Part shown: piece by piece, positions 1 through 13,700 of the stretch
Layout: each line of letters begins with the position of its first letter
Numbering within the stretch: the stretch's first letter is position 1
Source: Sipunculus nudus
Taxonomy: Eukaryota > Annelida > Sipuncula > Golfingiida > Sipunculidae
DNA: 64,000 nt
Assembly: GCA_026874595.1 (NCBI GenBank)
Contig: CM049307.1
Location: 24,156,362 to 24,220,361 of the forward strand
Direction: 5' to 3'
The notes under the pieces: generated by a model
What the model saw: only the letters and a program-made list of their open reading frames with translations
Databases searched by the model: none
What the model was told of the DNA's origin: nothing
Translations under genes and position numbers: made by a program

Positions 1-2415
1 CAAGTGGACAGAATGGACTAATACCTTTATTTCACTTTCAAGGGAATAATGCATTTAAGTTTATTTATAATCCTATTTTTTTAAGCATATCCACTTTTTC
101 ATTAAGAAGTTTTTATCTGAATCATTTTTTTTATTTACAGGTTTTATAAATTTTTAATTAAAAAAAAACTGAAAATATAAGTTAAAATATTAGAATTGTT
201 GCAAAATTTGCAATCATTATATATACAGAGTAAAAAACTGAAACTATAAGTCAAAATATTAGAATTGTTGCAAAAGTTGCAATCATCATATATCCAGAGT
301 GTAGCTCATATTGGGTCATATTATGCATACACATATATTTTATTATTTTTTAATCATAAATGTTTAAACTGAATTTAAAAGAAAATAATGCCACAACATG
401 GCATCTACAAGAATATTCCTTGATTCACTATTAAAAAGTTTTTCACGTTGGAGTTTTCAGTACATGCTTAATTTTATTCGCCAAAATACAATAAAAGATT
501 CAGTAAATTTGATAAAATAAAACATCTTTCCAAATAAAGTATACACACTGTTGGTTGAATGAGGGACAAACAATATCATTGTGCTAATTACTATCCCAGT
601 TTTAATTTATTACTGGAATTAATAGTCAATTTCACACCTGGTGAAGTTTTTACTCCTCTGAAGTAAGGAATTACTTATCTCATGAACATCCACACTTTCA
701 TAGCAATGCACCACTTTGTGGACACAATTAAATGTACACTTTAATCATTGTAACCCTGGTGGTACAATACAAAATCTAAAATGTAGCATAGCCTAGAATA
801 AGAATGAATCAAATACAGAAAATAATAACATTCATCTAGTTTATACACCATCTGGGGGGGGGGGGGGAGTGCAGGGCAGAGGGGAAGCCTGCTGGTAGTG
901 GCCAAGCTGAGCCAAGGCAAGCTGCCTGGGGTGGGTTAAATAATGCAAGTGAAGGCTGTACTACTAGGTGGGCTAGATGTAAACAACACTTGACATGGTG
1001 TATGAAAACATGAATAAAAGCTATTCTTTCCAATCAATTTCTTTGAAATTTCAGATTTTAAAAAATTAAACCCTTATGTATATATGCTGTGAAAATTAAA
1101 TCAACAGTGTCAAAGTTGGACAAAATTTAAGGTACTGATTTTTTATTTATGCTAATTACTTGAAAAAATTGCAAAATTCAGATCTAATTTTGGGTAAACA
1201 ATTGAATCTTGATTAAATAAAGTTATACACCTGAAAAAAAGTCTCTAGGTTCAGCAATTCTCATGTTAGGTGAGTAAATATATTTCCTGATTTTTTTTAA
1301 AAATTGCATTATGTTTTGGCCCATAACTTCAAAATAATACCCAATACTGACCTAATTTTTGGTATGTTCATAGAAAATGTATGAAAGAATGTGAATACTA
1401 AATACGATCAAAAACAGATCAGTGGTTTTGATATTAGGCAGTCTTGAAGTGTAACAATGGCTTTTTTTATGGAAAACAGAGTTTTTTTTTCCTTGATATC
1501 TCGAAGGAACAAAGTCCTAATGACCCAATTTTCGGTATGGTAGGAGATTTTGGGGACATCTAAAATTATGCCAACAGCCTGGGGAGCATAGAGATGTGCA
1601 CTGAATGACCTACAGTCATCAAAGTGGACTGCTTGACAATGTAAGGGAATACAACAAGAGCCTCCAAAAAAATTCAATAACTAGCCTAATTTTGCAGCTT
1701 TTATTTTCAAATTTCAGATTTTAACAGATTAAATCCTTATGTATACATGCTGTGAAAATTAAATCCACAGTACTTACAGGAAAAGAACGTGCCGTGGCCA
1801 AAGTTGGGCAAAATTTAAGGTACCAATTTTTATATTTTTGCCAATATTTAAAAAAATTTAACAGATTTTGATCTAATTTTTGGTATACATTTAAATTTTG
1901 ATTAATTAAAGTTGTATTACTGGAAAAAAAAGTCCCTACCTTTAACACTTTTGGTCTTAAGTGACCAAATATCTTCCTGATTTTTTTACATAGTCCATTA
2001 TGTTTGGGCCTATAACTTTTTTTAAATTATATAATACTGACTTAATATCTGGCATGTACATAGAAACTATATAGAGGAATATTTATGGTAAATACGAAGA
2101 AAACCAGATGAATGGTTTTGATATTAGGCAGTCCTGAAGTGTGAAAATAGATTTCTAATAAAAAATTGAGGTTTTTCCTTAATATCTGAAGGAACGAAGT
2201 CCTATTGACCCAATTTTCCGCATGGTAGGAGATTTTGGGGACATCTAACTGTATGCTGAATTTCTGATTCGTAGGTCCAACGGTGTCGAAACGTGCCAGT
2301 CTTACAGATGGACAACCGGACAGACGGACGGACGGATGGACAGACAGACAGATGGACGACGGACAATGGACCACTACTATAGCTCAGATGACTTATAGTC
2401 AGCTGAGCTAACAAT
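1..2415 (+). mobile_element. Family-1 dispersed repeat, copy A (left end outside window)
   Basis: The opening phrase caagtggacagaatggacta recurs at about 40680 and 61660, and the body aligns with the copies at 40.6-42.3, 48.7-50.2, 50.97-51.5, 56.66-56.9 and 61.4-64 kb. Internal blocks repeat in tandem at about 690 bp (the phrase cctgattttttt near 1287 and 1977). It ends in a GACGGACGG-type tract and the hairpin at 2381-2409 followed by CTAAC. No protein is encoded. Confidence 0.85.
2381..2409 (+). repeat. Terminal hairpin of family 1 (copy A)
   Basis: AGCTCAG-AT-GACT-TAT-AGTC-AG-CTGAGCT forms a 13-position stem with one mismatch and a TAT loop, followed by CTAA. It recurs at 42252, 50155, 51455 and 56870, always at the right end of a family-1 copy. 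Confidence 0.85.
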
Positions 2416-3059
2416 TTCTGTCTGTGCTATGTAGAATTTGAGGTGCATATTTACAAGATATTTGCTGTGTTTTTTTAAGCTTCTGCATCTATGTATGAAT
2501 TTTTATTTGTGCAAAATCAAGCCCACAGCATTTGTCTTGGGTTATATACATAAGGCATCATAAATCTATAAAACTGTAACCTTACTTCATAAGACAACTG
2601 AAATAAAAGCAAATACATTATATCAAAAAGAAGACTATTTTGATTCAAAATTACCACATTTAAAGAAACAATTAAATTACACATGACTGATCATATAGTA
2701 AAATATCTAGATTTAGCTAAGGGAAACAATATTTTGCTTCAGTTATAAGGCCTATTACCTAAGATTATAATATTTGGGATTCATTGACCTCATTATGATA
2801 TCTGGATAATTTTAAAATGAAGTTCATAGTTAACATTATTCAAACCCAAAGCTTTCATATTGTATTCCAGTGTATTAACCATAGCCCATCCCCGGTCATT
2901 AAAAAGTGATGTTTGCAAATTTACCACACTGAGTTTCAAAATATTTTTTGGTTTGAAACAATTTGATTAGGCAAACTTTTTCTCCTAAATTTAATAAAAG
3001 TAAAACTAGAATAAAAAGAATTGTGAATTAACTCAGAAATTCACTAAATTACAACCAAA
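2416..3059. other. TRPM intron sequence, nothing recognised
   Basis: AT-rich sequence between the family-1 and family-2 elements. No exon with paired splice sites and no repeat ends were seen. Confidence 0.5.
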
Positions 3060-4262
3060 ACTAGAATACGGGTAGTTAACAAGCAACTACATGTATCCGC
3101 CAAAATCAGAGTGGGACAGGTGAAGTGAGGCACAGATTGAGTTGTAAGGGGCAACTGAGTGAGGTGTGTAACATATTAGCAAGGATGTCTGCAGCTGAAA
3201 TGTGTATGTAGATGGCGCCAACTACCACAAAATCCAGAAAGTTATCCAAGTTGTGTACAACTGCATAATTTTAGGCAGATAAGTCAAACCACTGCTGAGA
3301 TATGAGTGGTTTTATCCTATGGCAGACAAATAGATGGATGTTGTGCAAAAATGGTTGCAAGTGGCGCCACCAGTTCTGCGTATAATAAAGAGCTATGTGA
3401 GATCTATACACATGCAAATTTCAGGAGGATAGGTCAAACCAGTCCTGAGATATAAACTTGGATGTCTGCAGCCTGAACATGAATGTAGGTGGTGCACCTG
3501 TCACAAAATTGAGAAAGTTATCCAAAATGTATATAAATGCAAAATTTTAGGCAGATAAGTCAAACCATTGCCGAGATATGAGTGATTCTATCCCAAAAAA
3601 GACAAACAGATGGACGCTGTGCAAAAATGGTTGCAGGTGGCACCACCAGTATTGCATATGATAAAGAGCTTTTTGAGATCTATACACAGGCAAAATTTCA
3701 GGAGGATCCATCAAACCAGTTCTGAGATATAAGCCTGGAAGTCTGCAGCCTTAATGTGAATGTAGGTGGCACCACCTGTTATGAAATCAAGAAAGCTATC
3801 CAAGATGAATATGTGATGAATATGTGAGATCTATACACATGCAAAATTTCAGGTCAATAAGTCCATTCACTGCAGAGATATGAGTGATTTTATTCCAAGG
3901 CAGATGAACAGATGGACGAGATGCAAAAATGGTTGCAGGTGGCCCCACCATTTTTCAAGTATGTTATAAGGCTATCCAAGGGCTACATTTGTGCAAAATT
4001 TTTAGCCAGTTTGGTCAAACAAGTCCAAAGATATGTGGGTTAATGTGTCAAAACAGACACACAGATGGACACACTGGAGAGAGGAAAGGTCAGAGGTCAA
4101 CTCAAAATATTTTGGCACCAGTTCACATGTGACCTGATAATCCTGTAAAGTTTCGGAAAAATATGTCCTGTTGTCTCAGAGTTCTAATCCAGAAACAAAC
4201 ATGGCGGCGGCAGAACCCAGTCAAAAACGTAGTATCCGTAAAACTTTGTTTTGGCGGATACA
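3060..4262 (+). mobile_element. Family-2 element, copy I (ACTAGAATACGGG...GGCGGATACA)
   Basis: It is about 1.2 kb, begins ACTAGAATACGGGTAGTT and ends TTTTGGCGGATACA. The inner phrase TGTATCCGCCAAAA near the left end is the exact complement of the right end. It is filled with degenerate tandem units carrying ggtggc(g)ccacc and 'gcagatgaacagatggacg'. The right end has a GCGGCGG stretch and a terminal hairpin. It has no protein. Confidence 0.8.
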
Positions 4263-4730
4263 ATAAGAAGACCACCTGAAGTTCCTACCTGAAAATGTTA
4301 ATTCGAGTTGATCTGAAATTTGTTTAACTATGCCAATTCTTATGAACAGTTTACATTCAGACCAGCAGTTGCATTAGGTGATCAAGCTATGACCCTTACC
4401 TGTGCGTGTGTGTATGTGGGGGTTTACGGTATGCATTTTGTCAGGTATCAAAAGCCAGACATAAACCACATTAATGCCTCGAAATGCTGTGAATATTAAG
4501 CACATAATTCATTATCAGATATAATTCACCCGGCATTATCATTTTTGTTACATGAAATATCACTATTTTTGTTTCCAATCCTGTACATATTCAACCTACC
4601 TGATGACTAATTCAGAAACTGAATAAACAGGAAGGGTAATTATCTATCACTACGACACTCTTGCGAATGTTTTATGGGGAAAAAAATATTAAAAGATGTG
4701 TATCATTGTGCATAATGCTTTGTTAGTTAC

Positions 4731-4796
4731 CTGAACTTGTTGCAATAAGTGCCGCAAGAGGTCAGCACTGCTCCCTGCATACTTGTCATTTACCAC
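4731..4796 (-). CDS. TRPM: TRPM coding exon 12 (last one visible)
   Basis: The exon is 66 nt, 22 codons in phase 0-0, between ...tatacttgcag and TTCAG|gtaact. It encodes V-V-N-D-K-YAGSS then ADLLRHLLQQVQ, which aligns with the 'N.L..L..D/Q.V' helix that follows the LY motif in TRPM proteins. It is short, so confidence is lower than for its neighbours. No later exon was found between 1 and 4730; that stretch is repeat-rich intron. Confidence 0.75.
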
Positions 4797-7700
4797 CTGC
4801 AAGTATACATATTCCATATATATTCCATATACTCACTTAAGTTGATTATCCCACTTGTGATGAAATTATAAGTTAGAGGACTTTTAAAAATAAGAATAAG
4901 TTATTACTAAAATAATCCAGCTTGTATCTAATTGATCCACTGAAGTTTTTTGTAGGTCTCTACAACTTATACACAAAGTTTTACTGTACCATTACATTTG
5001 TTACTTTTGCTCTTCAATGATATGTTTGTTGTCAATCAAATAAATATATATCATAACTAGAATATCAGCAAAAGCTGACAAAAGCCCTCAGCCAAAAGAA
5101 CAGTGTTTATATGTGGTAACAGTAACAATTATGAAATATTTGTTCTCACATGGACCTTTATCTGTACATGTCTCAATTAGAAATTTAAACTGGAGAGGTA
5201 TGTACCATGTTTCATAACAATCCACCAAATGCTTCCTGAGAAATAAGCTCCTAAGTTTTACTCTATTCTAAGCTCAGTAACCTTGAAAGTAGGTCAAGGT
5301 CACCCATCTTTGAACATGACCAAGATTTTGTAAATATGCATCAGCACTGAAGAAATGAAGTTCCTGTGTTGAATACCTTTGGAGATATCTCACTCACAGG
5401 GCCAAAGTTGAAAAATCAAATAAAAATTCATTAAAAATGAGAAATTGTAGGAGGCGCCCCAAACTTGTCCAGCAGGTACAAACCATCAGTTCCAATGATC
5501 ATAGTAAGTTTTGTGAAAATCCAACCAATGGTTCCTGAGAAATAAGCTTACAAGTGTTTTTCTATAATCAGCTGTAAAACGTAGAAAAATAGGTCAAGGT
5601 CACTCATCTTGGAACTTGGCCAAGTTTTTTGTAGATATACATCTTCACCGAAGAAATAAAATTCTTACGGTGAATCCTTTAAGAGATATCCCGCTCACAA
5701 GGCCAAAGTTGAAAAAAATCTTAGAAAAATTCATAAAATATCAGAAATTGTAGGTGGCGCCCCCAACTTGTGCAGCAGGTACAGACCATCAGTCTCAATG
5801 ATCATAGTAAGTTTTGTGAAAATCAACCTGATGGTTCCTGAGAAATAAGCTTCTAAGTGTTTTTCTATAATCAGCTGTAAAATGTAGAAAAATAGGTCAA
5901 GGTCATTTTTATATATATTGTATATTTGTTGATATACATCTTCACCGAAGAAATAAAATTCTTACGGTGAATCCTTTAAGAGATATCCCGCTCACACAGC
6001 CAAAGTTGAAAAATCTGAGAAAAATTCATTAAAAATCAGAAATTGTAGGTGGCGCCCCCTACTTTGTGCAGCAAGTACAGAACATCAGTCCCAATGATCA
6101 CAGTAAGTTTTGTGAGAAATTCCACCCAATGGTTCCTGAGAAATAAGCTTCTAAGTGTTTTTCTATAATCAGCTCTAAAATGTATAAAAATAGGTCAAGG
6201 TCACCCATCTTCGAACTTGACCGAGATTTTGTCAACAAACATCTTCACAAAAGAAAAAAGATTCCTACGGTGAATCCTTTTAGAGATATCCCGCTCACAA
6301 GGTAAAAGTTAACAGACGCCAGATGGATGGACAGACAGCTTGGGTGACGACAATAGCCCATCAGCCTAAGTGCTGAGGGCTAAAAACCAAGTGTAACTGA
6401 TGATCATGCTGATATAAATAATACTTTACACAATCAACAGTAAATGATTTTGGAGGAAATCCTGACAAAGGTATAATGGGAATCTGTGAAATCCCATTTA
6501 GAAACAAAGATTAAGAGAGTTATATCCAAATCAACTGTTGAGTTTAAGTTGACTTACATCATCATACAGATCTCTAAGTCTCCTAACTGTCAGGAATTTC
6601 TTTAGATCAACACCGTTGTCTAAGAAGAGCTGGACAAAGTCAGTCCTGTCTTGTACAAGGGCTGTGAACATCGCATCATTCAGGTTCATTTTCTGAAAAA
6701 CACAAACAATGGGGTACATTATTATTTATGATAATACTATTATTATTTATGGTTACACCATTATTAACAGTGGTTATATCATTTCTGCACCTCAGCACCT
6801 TTAATTGAAACATGACAGTATACTTAATAAATCATCATATTTATCCAAAACTATGATTAATACTGATTACAAATGTGTGAATAAGAATGTGCCTAAAAAT
6901 TCAGTGCAACAAAGCAGATGAAATATGTTACATAATAGTCACTTTTATTATTAAAATATTTTTTATGTTTACATTCACTTGAGATTTGAATGAAATGTGG
7001 TAGCTTTGACCAAATATTATTTCATATTTGCCTCATGGATCAACTCAGGCTGAAAATCCTAATTATAGAACAGTGGACAATTACATCATATCATCTCACC
7101 CTTTCATGGCCACCCAAGGAAACTAAGAGTGCTTAGGAAAACAGGGTGTAGAAAAATCACTGTGTAAAATGGTAAAGGAATAGGATGCTAAAGAATACTT
7201 ATAGATTTAATTTTGCCATCACAGATATGGACCCCACATCCCCTTATCTAATCGAAACTTGTAAAATTTGAAAGAAATAGTAATAATTCAAAAGTTATTG
7301 CTTTCACAAAAGACGATGCGCAATATTTTGGTAAATTTGATCTTGAAGATTGAGGCCAAGCTAGGTCACCATTGTTCATCTTATCCAAGGATTTGGTTGA
7401 AAAACAATTTGTGTATCAGCTTTCAGGAAAAAAATATGAAATACAGTAGAGCGCCGTTTTTCCGAAAGTGTCAGGGGACAAGCTTTTTGTTTGTAAAAAT
7501 GAACATTCAGAAATGCGGACAAGGGTCTAGTGGCAAGTTATTATAGCAGCTAATGATTAACTTAATGCCGAGGAACACCAGTTTCTTTTCGATATTCGTA
7601 ATTGACGACCTGGACGTTGAAAGGTATTGGATTATTGCTGAGCATAATTGGCAAAGATCAGTCTAATCTGCTTCAAGGATACGTGCGTGCTCTTTTTTTC

Positions 7701-10700
7701 ATCAAATTCACTGGAAGGAAAGGTCAAATGACATTGCAAAGGGTCACGGTGTTTCTTATCGATCTACTTAATTGAAGACAGGGACATATAAAAGCTTTTC
7801 GAGCATAAGCGTTTATTTATAATTATACCTCACCATTGTTGATGTGAGTAAACTGCTCAGTTATTTGGCATGCTATCCTGTCCCAAGCCAACGAATGATG
7901 CTTGCTTGAGTACAAACGAGATGTGGTTGATAACACACAAGTGATCCTAGATAAACTGCTCAGTCGCTTGCTAGGGATACAAGGGGCCGAGCATTGCGAG
8001 GCTAGCTGAAGTTTTCACACTTTTGCCCCGGCAACAAAATCGGGCTAATACTATTGAATTAGGGTCACTACTGGGCTTAACACATGACTGCAGGCCTTGT
8101 GACCTGTAATTACAATACTCATTTTAGGTTTTTACATACTTATAATATATTTCGGAAATACAAATAAATTTTCGGTTCCCCCATTTTAATTTACGGAAAA
8201 ACGAATTTTTGGAAATTAGGCATTCGGAAATGCAATGCTCTACTGTACTTCAAAAGTTATGAGGTTCACCAAAAAGAAATTATTCTTTGGCTGATCTAAC
8301 CTTTAAGATCAAGGGCAAGGTCACAAATTTTCAAACTCATCCATGATTTTGGTAGACACAATATGATTAAAATATCAGGAAAAAATTATGTATGATTTCT
8401 CCCTCAGAGGAAATAAAACACAGAAATCGGATATCACCAAAAATGGCTGAAAAAACTGTAAACATTTAGAATAAATATTATTATTTTTATTTATGAATAT
8501 AACCTAATATTCTGCACTCACAACACATGTGGACATCATATCTACCTGTCCTAATAGTATGAAAGTTGTAAACCCACAGAGTAATGTGTTGTCTAAAATG
8601 CTGGTTTTGTCCTACACAGCTTGTTGTTGTTTTCAAAAGCAAAATACTAATCTGCTTTGAAAATGACAAAATAGTTGTTCAAAACAGTGAAATTTATGGT
8701 AAATGCTGATAATCCGATCGTACACCCAGTTCCAATTTTAGCATACATGTTGCTAAGTCACAGCAAATATGTCAGATACAAGGTTTTCTAGTGGATTTAA
8801 ATAGAATAAGCCACTTTGAAAGATATGTTTAAATCTCACTACAAGTCAAGAATGATCTTTTAAGCTGAAACATGCAATACTGCCAGTCCTCTTATGCTAA
8901 CCCTTATAATTAACTAAGTAAAGACTCCAATGAATCAATTACCTGAGGCAGGACAGTGGCAACTTCATCTAAAGCAAACAAGAGGCAAAACACTTGTGAC
9001 TTGTCCAATGAAATAGGGTGGAGCTGGGCAGAGGCTCCTGACCCTAGGCCCACTCTTGGACAAGTGGTCTCACCTAACCTTTGGTCAAAGGTGAGTCAGC
9101 CAGAAATTGCTCTCATTGGCTGATCCTGAGTGCTGCCTATTTTGCCATGGAGAGATCTTGAGTTAATCCACTAGGGTGAAAGAGGGATGGCTGGGTGTCC
9201 TACAAGATGATGGGATGGTGAATAATGTCTCCAGCAACGGAGGAGCAGAGAGACATTAAAAGGAGCCTACCTGCCAGCAGCTTCGGTTTTCTACCGTAAA
9301 GATCTCCTGACGAGCCACATCACAACGGTTCCAGGCCAGTGCCAAGTTCAGCTGGCTCTGTGCATCAGATTTGTTAGCTGAAAGGGACATCAACCTGATC
9401 ATATATGAATGGAAAAGGCAGCACAAACACAAAAAACTGGAAAACTTGGCAACATGAACTTCATAATACAAATGAGGTAACTCAATAGTGAACAGAAAGT
9501 AACAGGAGTATCATGAGTAACAAACAACCCAGAATGTACTCAAACAGAGCTTACAGCTGCATCACTCAATATCTTCTAATCATTTTGAACATCCAGAATA
9601 CACATCTGTAACAAATATTAATTTATTTCCATCAAGCATTAAAACTTAGGTCACCTTTTTTGCATCTGTGAAAATGTACTGTAAAAACTACAAATTAGGA
9701 CCACCAACAGGACCTTGATTAATTGGTCACATTCCTGATTTGGTAAGTAAAAGTCTTCTATTAAGAGCAAAAAAAGAATTAGTACCTAAAACAAGTGGGT
9801 GTTTTTCTGAGGTGGCACTAAACCTAGGTGACAGTTAGGTAAGGTTTTACAGTTTATTTAGTGATTAAAACATGATTCATAATTTACATTTTAATCTATA
9901 CCTGGAATAAGAATTGCACCAGAAAATAATAACCAGTTTCATACCCCTTGTCACAGTAAGATGTGTCTTGTGTATGTGATATTATACTTGGGAAACTTTA
10001 TTACTGGCTGGAAATTATAACTTATTTATGGTATTGGGAGTTACTTAACTGTGCATTTTCTATGTACCCAATTACTGTGAAAGATGATGATTTAAAAAAA
10101 ATATGCTTGATTGCCCTTACAGAAAGAGGGGTTATGGTTTGACTGGCAGGCAATATACCAAGATGGACTGGGAATGCTTTGGTCTGACAGATTTATATGC
10201 TAAAGGGAGAACACTTGCCTAACCTGATTACACATAGGACATCCTTCCCATGCTAAGCAGACATTCAGAATAAGGTCACCTGGTTGTCACAGGAGCACCC
10301 AGTAATGTCTCATCAAAACCAACACTGGTATGTATATATGTAACTGTATTTTCTTATTAATATGATTGTTTCATTTCAGCCTCCCTTGTTTTAAATGCTC
10401 TGTGTGAGTTGACTGAGTAATGTATGCCACAGTTTGCCTAGTGCCACATTACTGAATCCCCTGTCACAACTAGGTACCTCAGGATTGTACAATCCTTGAA
10501 AACTGTCAATCTTAATTCAATTCAGTTAAAACAGGCAAAATGGGCTGGTCAACCTTATCCCTGTGACTTCTATGGCTAAAACACTGACAATATTAAACTG
10601 AAAGCCACTGAAACTTCCCAGATATCCTGCATGTTAACAAACAAATCTCAACTCAGGAAAAAAGGTGAAATAGATTAAATTAGTTTACTCCATGCAGAAA

Positions 10701-13700
10701 TGTCCATGAGTGTAACATCATAATCATTACCCATAATGTAACCACAGGTTCACGCAATATTTAGGAGTACTCACCTCTGAGTAGTGCATACAAAATGGCT
10801 TGATCAATCTCTTTAGTGCTGTCAATGTCATCAAGATGAAAAACAGTGACCTAGATTATAAGAAATTATGGTCAATGTTCCATGAAATATAAAGTTGTGT
10901 ATGAATAAAAGATGCATGTGTTTGATAGGTAATAGTTGCTGCATTTTAATTGACAAGTATATGGGTAAAAAAAAAATATGAACCAATATTATCATGTTAA
11001 TATAATACACTTTTGTGGCCATCCATTACTTATAATTGTTAATCACTTGACACCTGGTCTGGCTTGTTTTAAATTCAACAATCTGTGTAGCATGAACTGA
11101 ACAGAAATTAGTTGCTTTTTAGGTTATCATTTACATTGTAATATTTCGATGTGGATTAAAAAATGAAACAATGACTGAACTTGAGTAACCCCTCCAGTGA
11201 GCATCTCAAGCCCATAAGCAAGGTTTGTAAAAAATGTGTAATGTCTTTATGAATGAGCTGTACACCTAAATTGTAACTGCAATGTAACCACAACTGCAAT
11301 GACAGGTCAGCTTGCAACTGAATCTTTCCAAAACTAAAATGGGAAAGGACCAAGGTAAATAATAAATTAGTAATCAGTTTTCAATATGGCTGATTTCAAA
11401 ACTTGGTGGTCAATAAGACATATGCTACATACTTAGGTTAAGAACAGATATTAATCTTGTGTGTGTCTGGCTAATCTTGCAAATATGTGTTGCATACATT
11501 TTTACCTTAATATGAGTGCTGACAGTATCAGAAATACAGAGCTTTATTGAGATATAAGATGTCATTGCAAATGCCTACAGAAGTGCACACACCTCCTTAT
11601 AATAAATAGATCACATAACATTTTTGAATTGCAAAATAAACAAAAAAATGTTATCTTCAGGAAGACCTTATGCAAGACCTAAGGTAACAGATTTTCCAAG
11701 GGCAAAACCAAGGCTTTCTTTTTAATTAAGGACAGGTCCATGGCCTGTTGGTGGCACCGTTTATTGAATCATGATCAAGCCATCTATACAAAAAGAATGA
11801 TATGTTATTATTTAACCTTCTTGGTTTCAGAATTTATATACACTTGGTTAGGAATAATCAAGAAGTCATAACCTGTTGTTAAGACATTAGACACTAAGCC
11901 ACTTCCTACCCCAAGAGCGAATGTGTTATATATGTAATAAAATCAGCTTTTTGATATTTTTGCTGTATTAATGCAACCAGCTCACTGGAACCCCATACCT
12001 TCAATAAAGGCACAGGATTTCCAACTTTGACTAAACTGTATACTGCCTGGTTCACTCACCATTTTCCTGTCCCTGAGTAAAGTGTTGATGTTATCAAGAC
12101 AGACCTTCTTTTTCGTCTGCCGTTCTTGGGTATCCTGGTTCCATTCAAATAAATATTCTGCCCTCTCAAGTACCTCCTTGTCAAATTTTGGTGGTTTGTT
12201 ACTCTCATCAGAGCTGTGACAAAGGGGAAAGATACTTATATGGTAGTCAATATTTATCAATAATTAGGGTTAAAACGGGATACTGGACTGTAAAACAAAA
12301 AAAGTTGGCAAACATATGTTGAAGCAATAACTGTTACCCTCTACTTTTATTAACAGAGTAGAAATTTTTGGTCCATAGTTGGTAAAGAAATGTAATGGAT
12401 AAAATTTGTCAACTATAGCAGTTCCTTTATAATCTTAATTATTCTAGATTTGATGATAAATCTATTTTATTATGGTTCCTTTTAAAAAAATTATTATTAT
12501 TATACAAAACTGTCTCATCTAATCCCAATTATGATGACTGTCATTTGTGATTGGAATTACCTGGAATTTACCTATTGTTCAGTGCAAAAACAAGCCCTCA
12601 ACATTGCATGAGGATGCTCTTTAAGAAATTCAAAAACAGCTGCATTTATAGACCTGCACAATTAGTTTAGTAGCGAGATTCTGGGTGAGAGACACTAATA
12701 ACAACAGTCACTGAAAAACATTTAGTTCAGCCAGGCCATGACAGGTGGCACTGACTGCCTATGCACCAAAGATTTTCTTTTCAAATTTGTTATGCAGGTC
12801 CACTCCAACTTATGTGAATTAAGCTATATTATTTGCCAGTAGATGGTAAACCTACATGGTCTTAGATCTTAGATGCTGCCATATAGCCACAGTAAAGCAA
12901 ACCAACTGGGCCCCGGCAAGAGTTCTGTGTTTATGGTGTGTCATGTTAAGCATTCTGAATTCTTACTCTGTTTTTTGGGGTTTTGTGACCCTGTATGCAT
13001 AAGCAATGAGGTCAGCAGCTCTTCCTGACCCCTGAATGACCACCACAGGGATCTGTCGCTCCACTGATTCTGCTGCTGTCTGTAGTGTGTTAGGACCTCC
13101 TTCCAGCACAAGTAAAACCACAGGTACATGTACACCTGTAAATGAGACAACAGATGTACAGGTGAGGCAATCTAGGGGTGAGATCAGGTGAGCAAGTTAA
13201 AAAATGTCAAATATGTTCAGTTAATGAGACAAGATGAGAGATAAATATTCTTTTTGCATAAAAGTAATGTATCCATAAAAGTATATTCAACATATCAATT
13301 TTTTTTATTGAGTCTGGAGACTGAAGATTTAAATCTGCTGACACAACAGCCACCTGTGACACATGGAGAAATTGTATATAATATGGAGGTTAATTCCTAT
13401 GCATTTCATAAAATTTGAGATCATATTTTTTAAAGAGGAAATTGGTAAGAAATTGAGAAGATTATCAACTTGAGTTACTAAAATAACATTGTTTTTATCT
13501 CTTTTAACAAACATGGGATAAGGTGAGCAAGTTTATTAATGTGATCTCTATTCATTTAATGAGACAACAGATGTACAGGTGAGGCAATCTAGAAGTGAGA
13601 TATGGTGAGCAAGTTTATAAATGTGATCAAAACTCAGTTAATGAGACAACAGATGTACAGGTGAGCAATCTAGAAGTGAAATATGGTGAGCAATTTTATA

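Noticed and set aside
2042-2414. Minus-strand frames rich in SVRPSVRLS-type repeats
   Set aside because: They translate the GACGGACGG tract at the end of family-1 repeats and have no protein character.
3929-4132. Short plus-strand frames in family-2 elements (also 63266-63451)
   Set aside because: They translate the tandem repeat unit, and the two copies do not keep the reading frame as a gene would.
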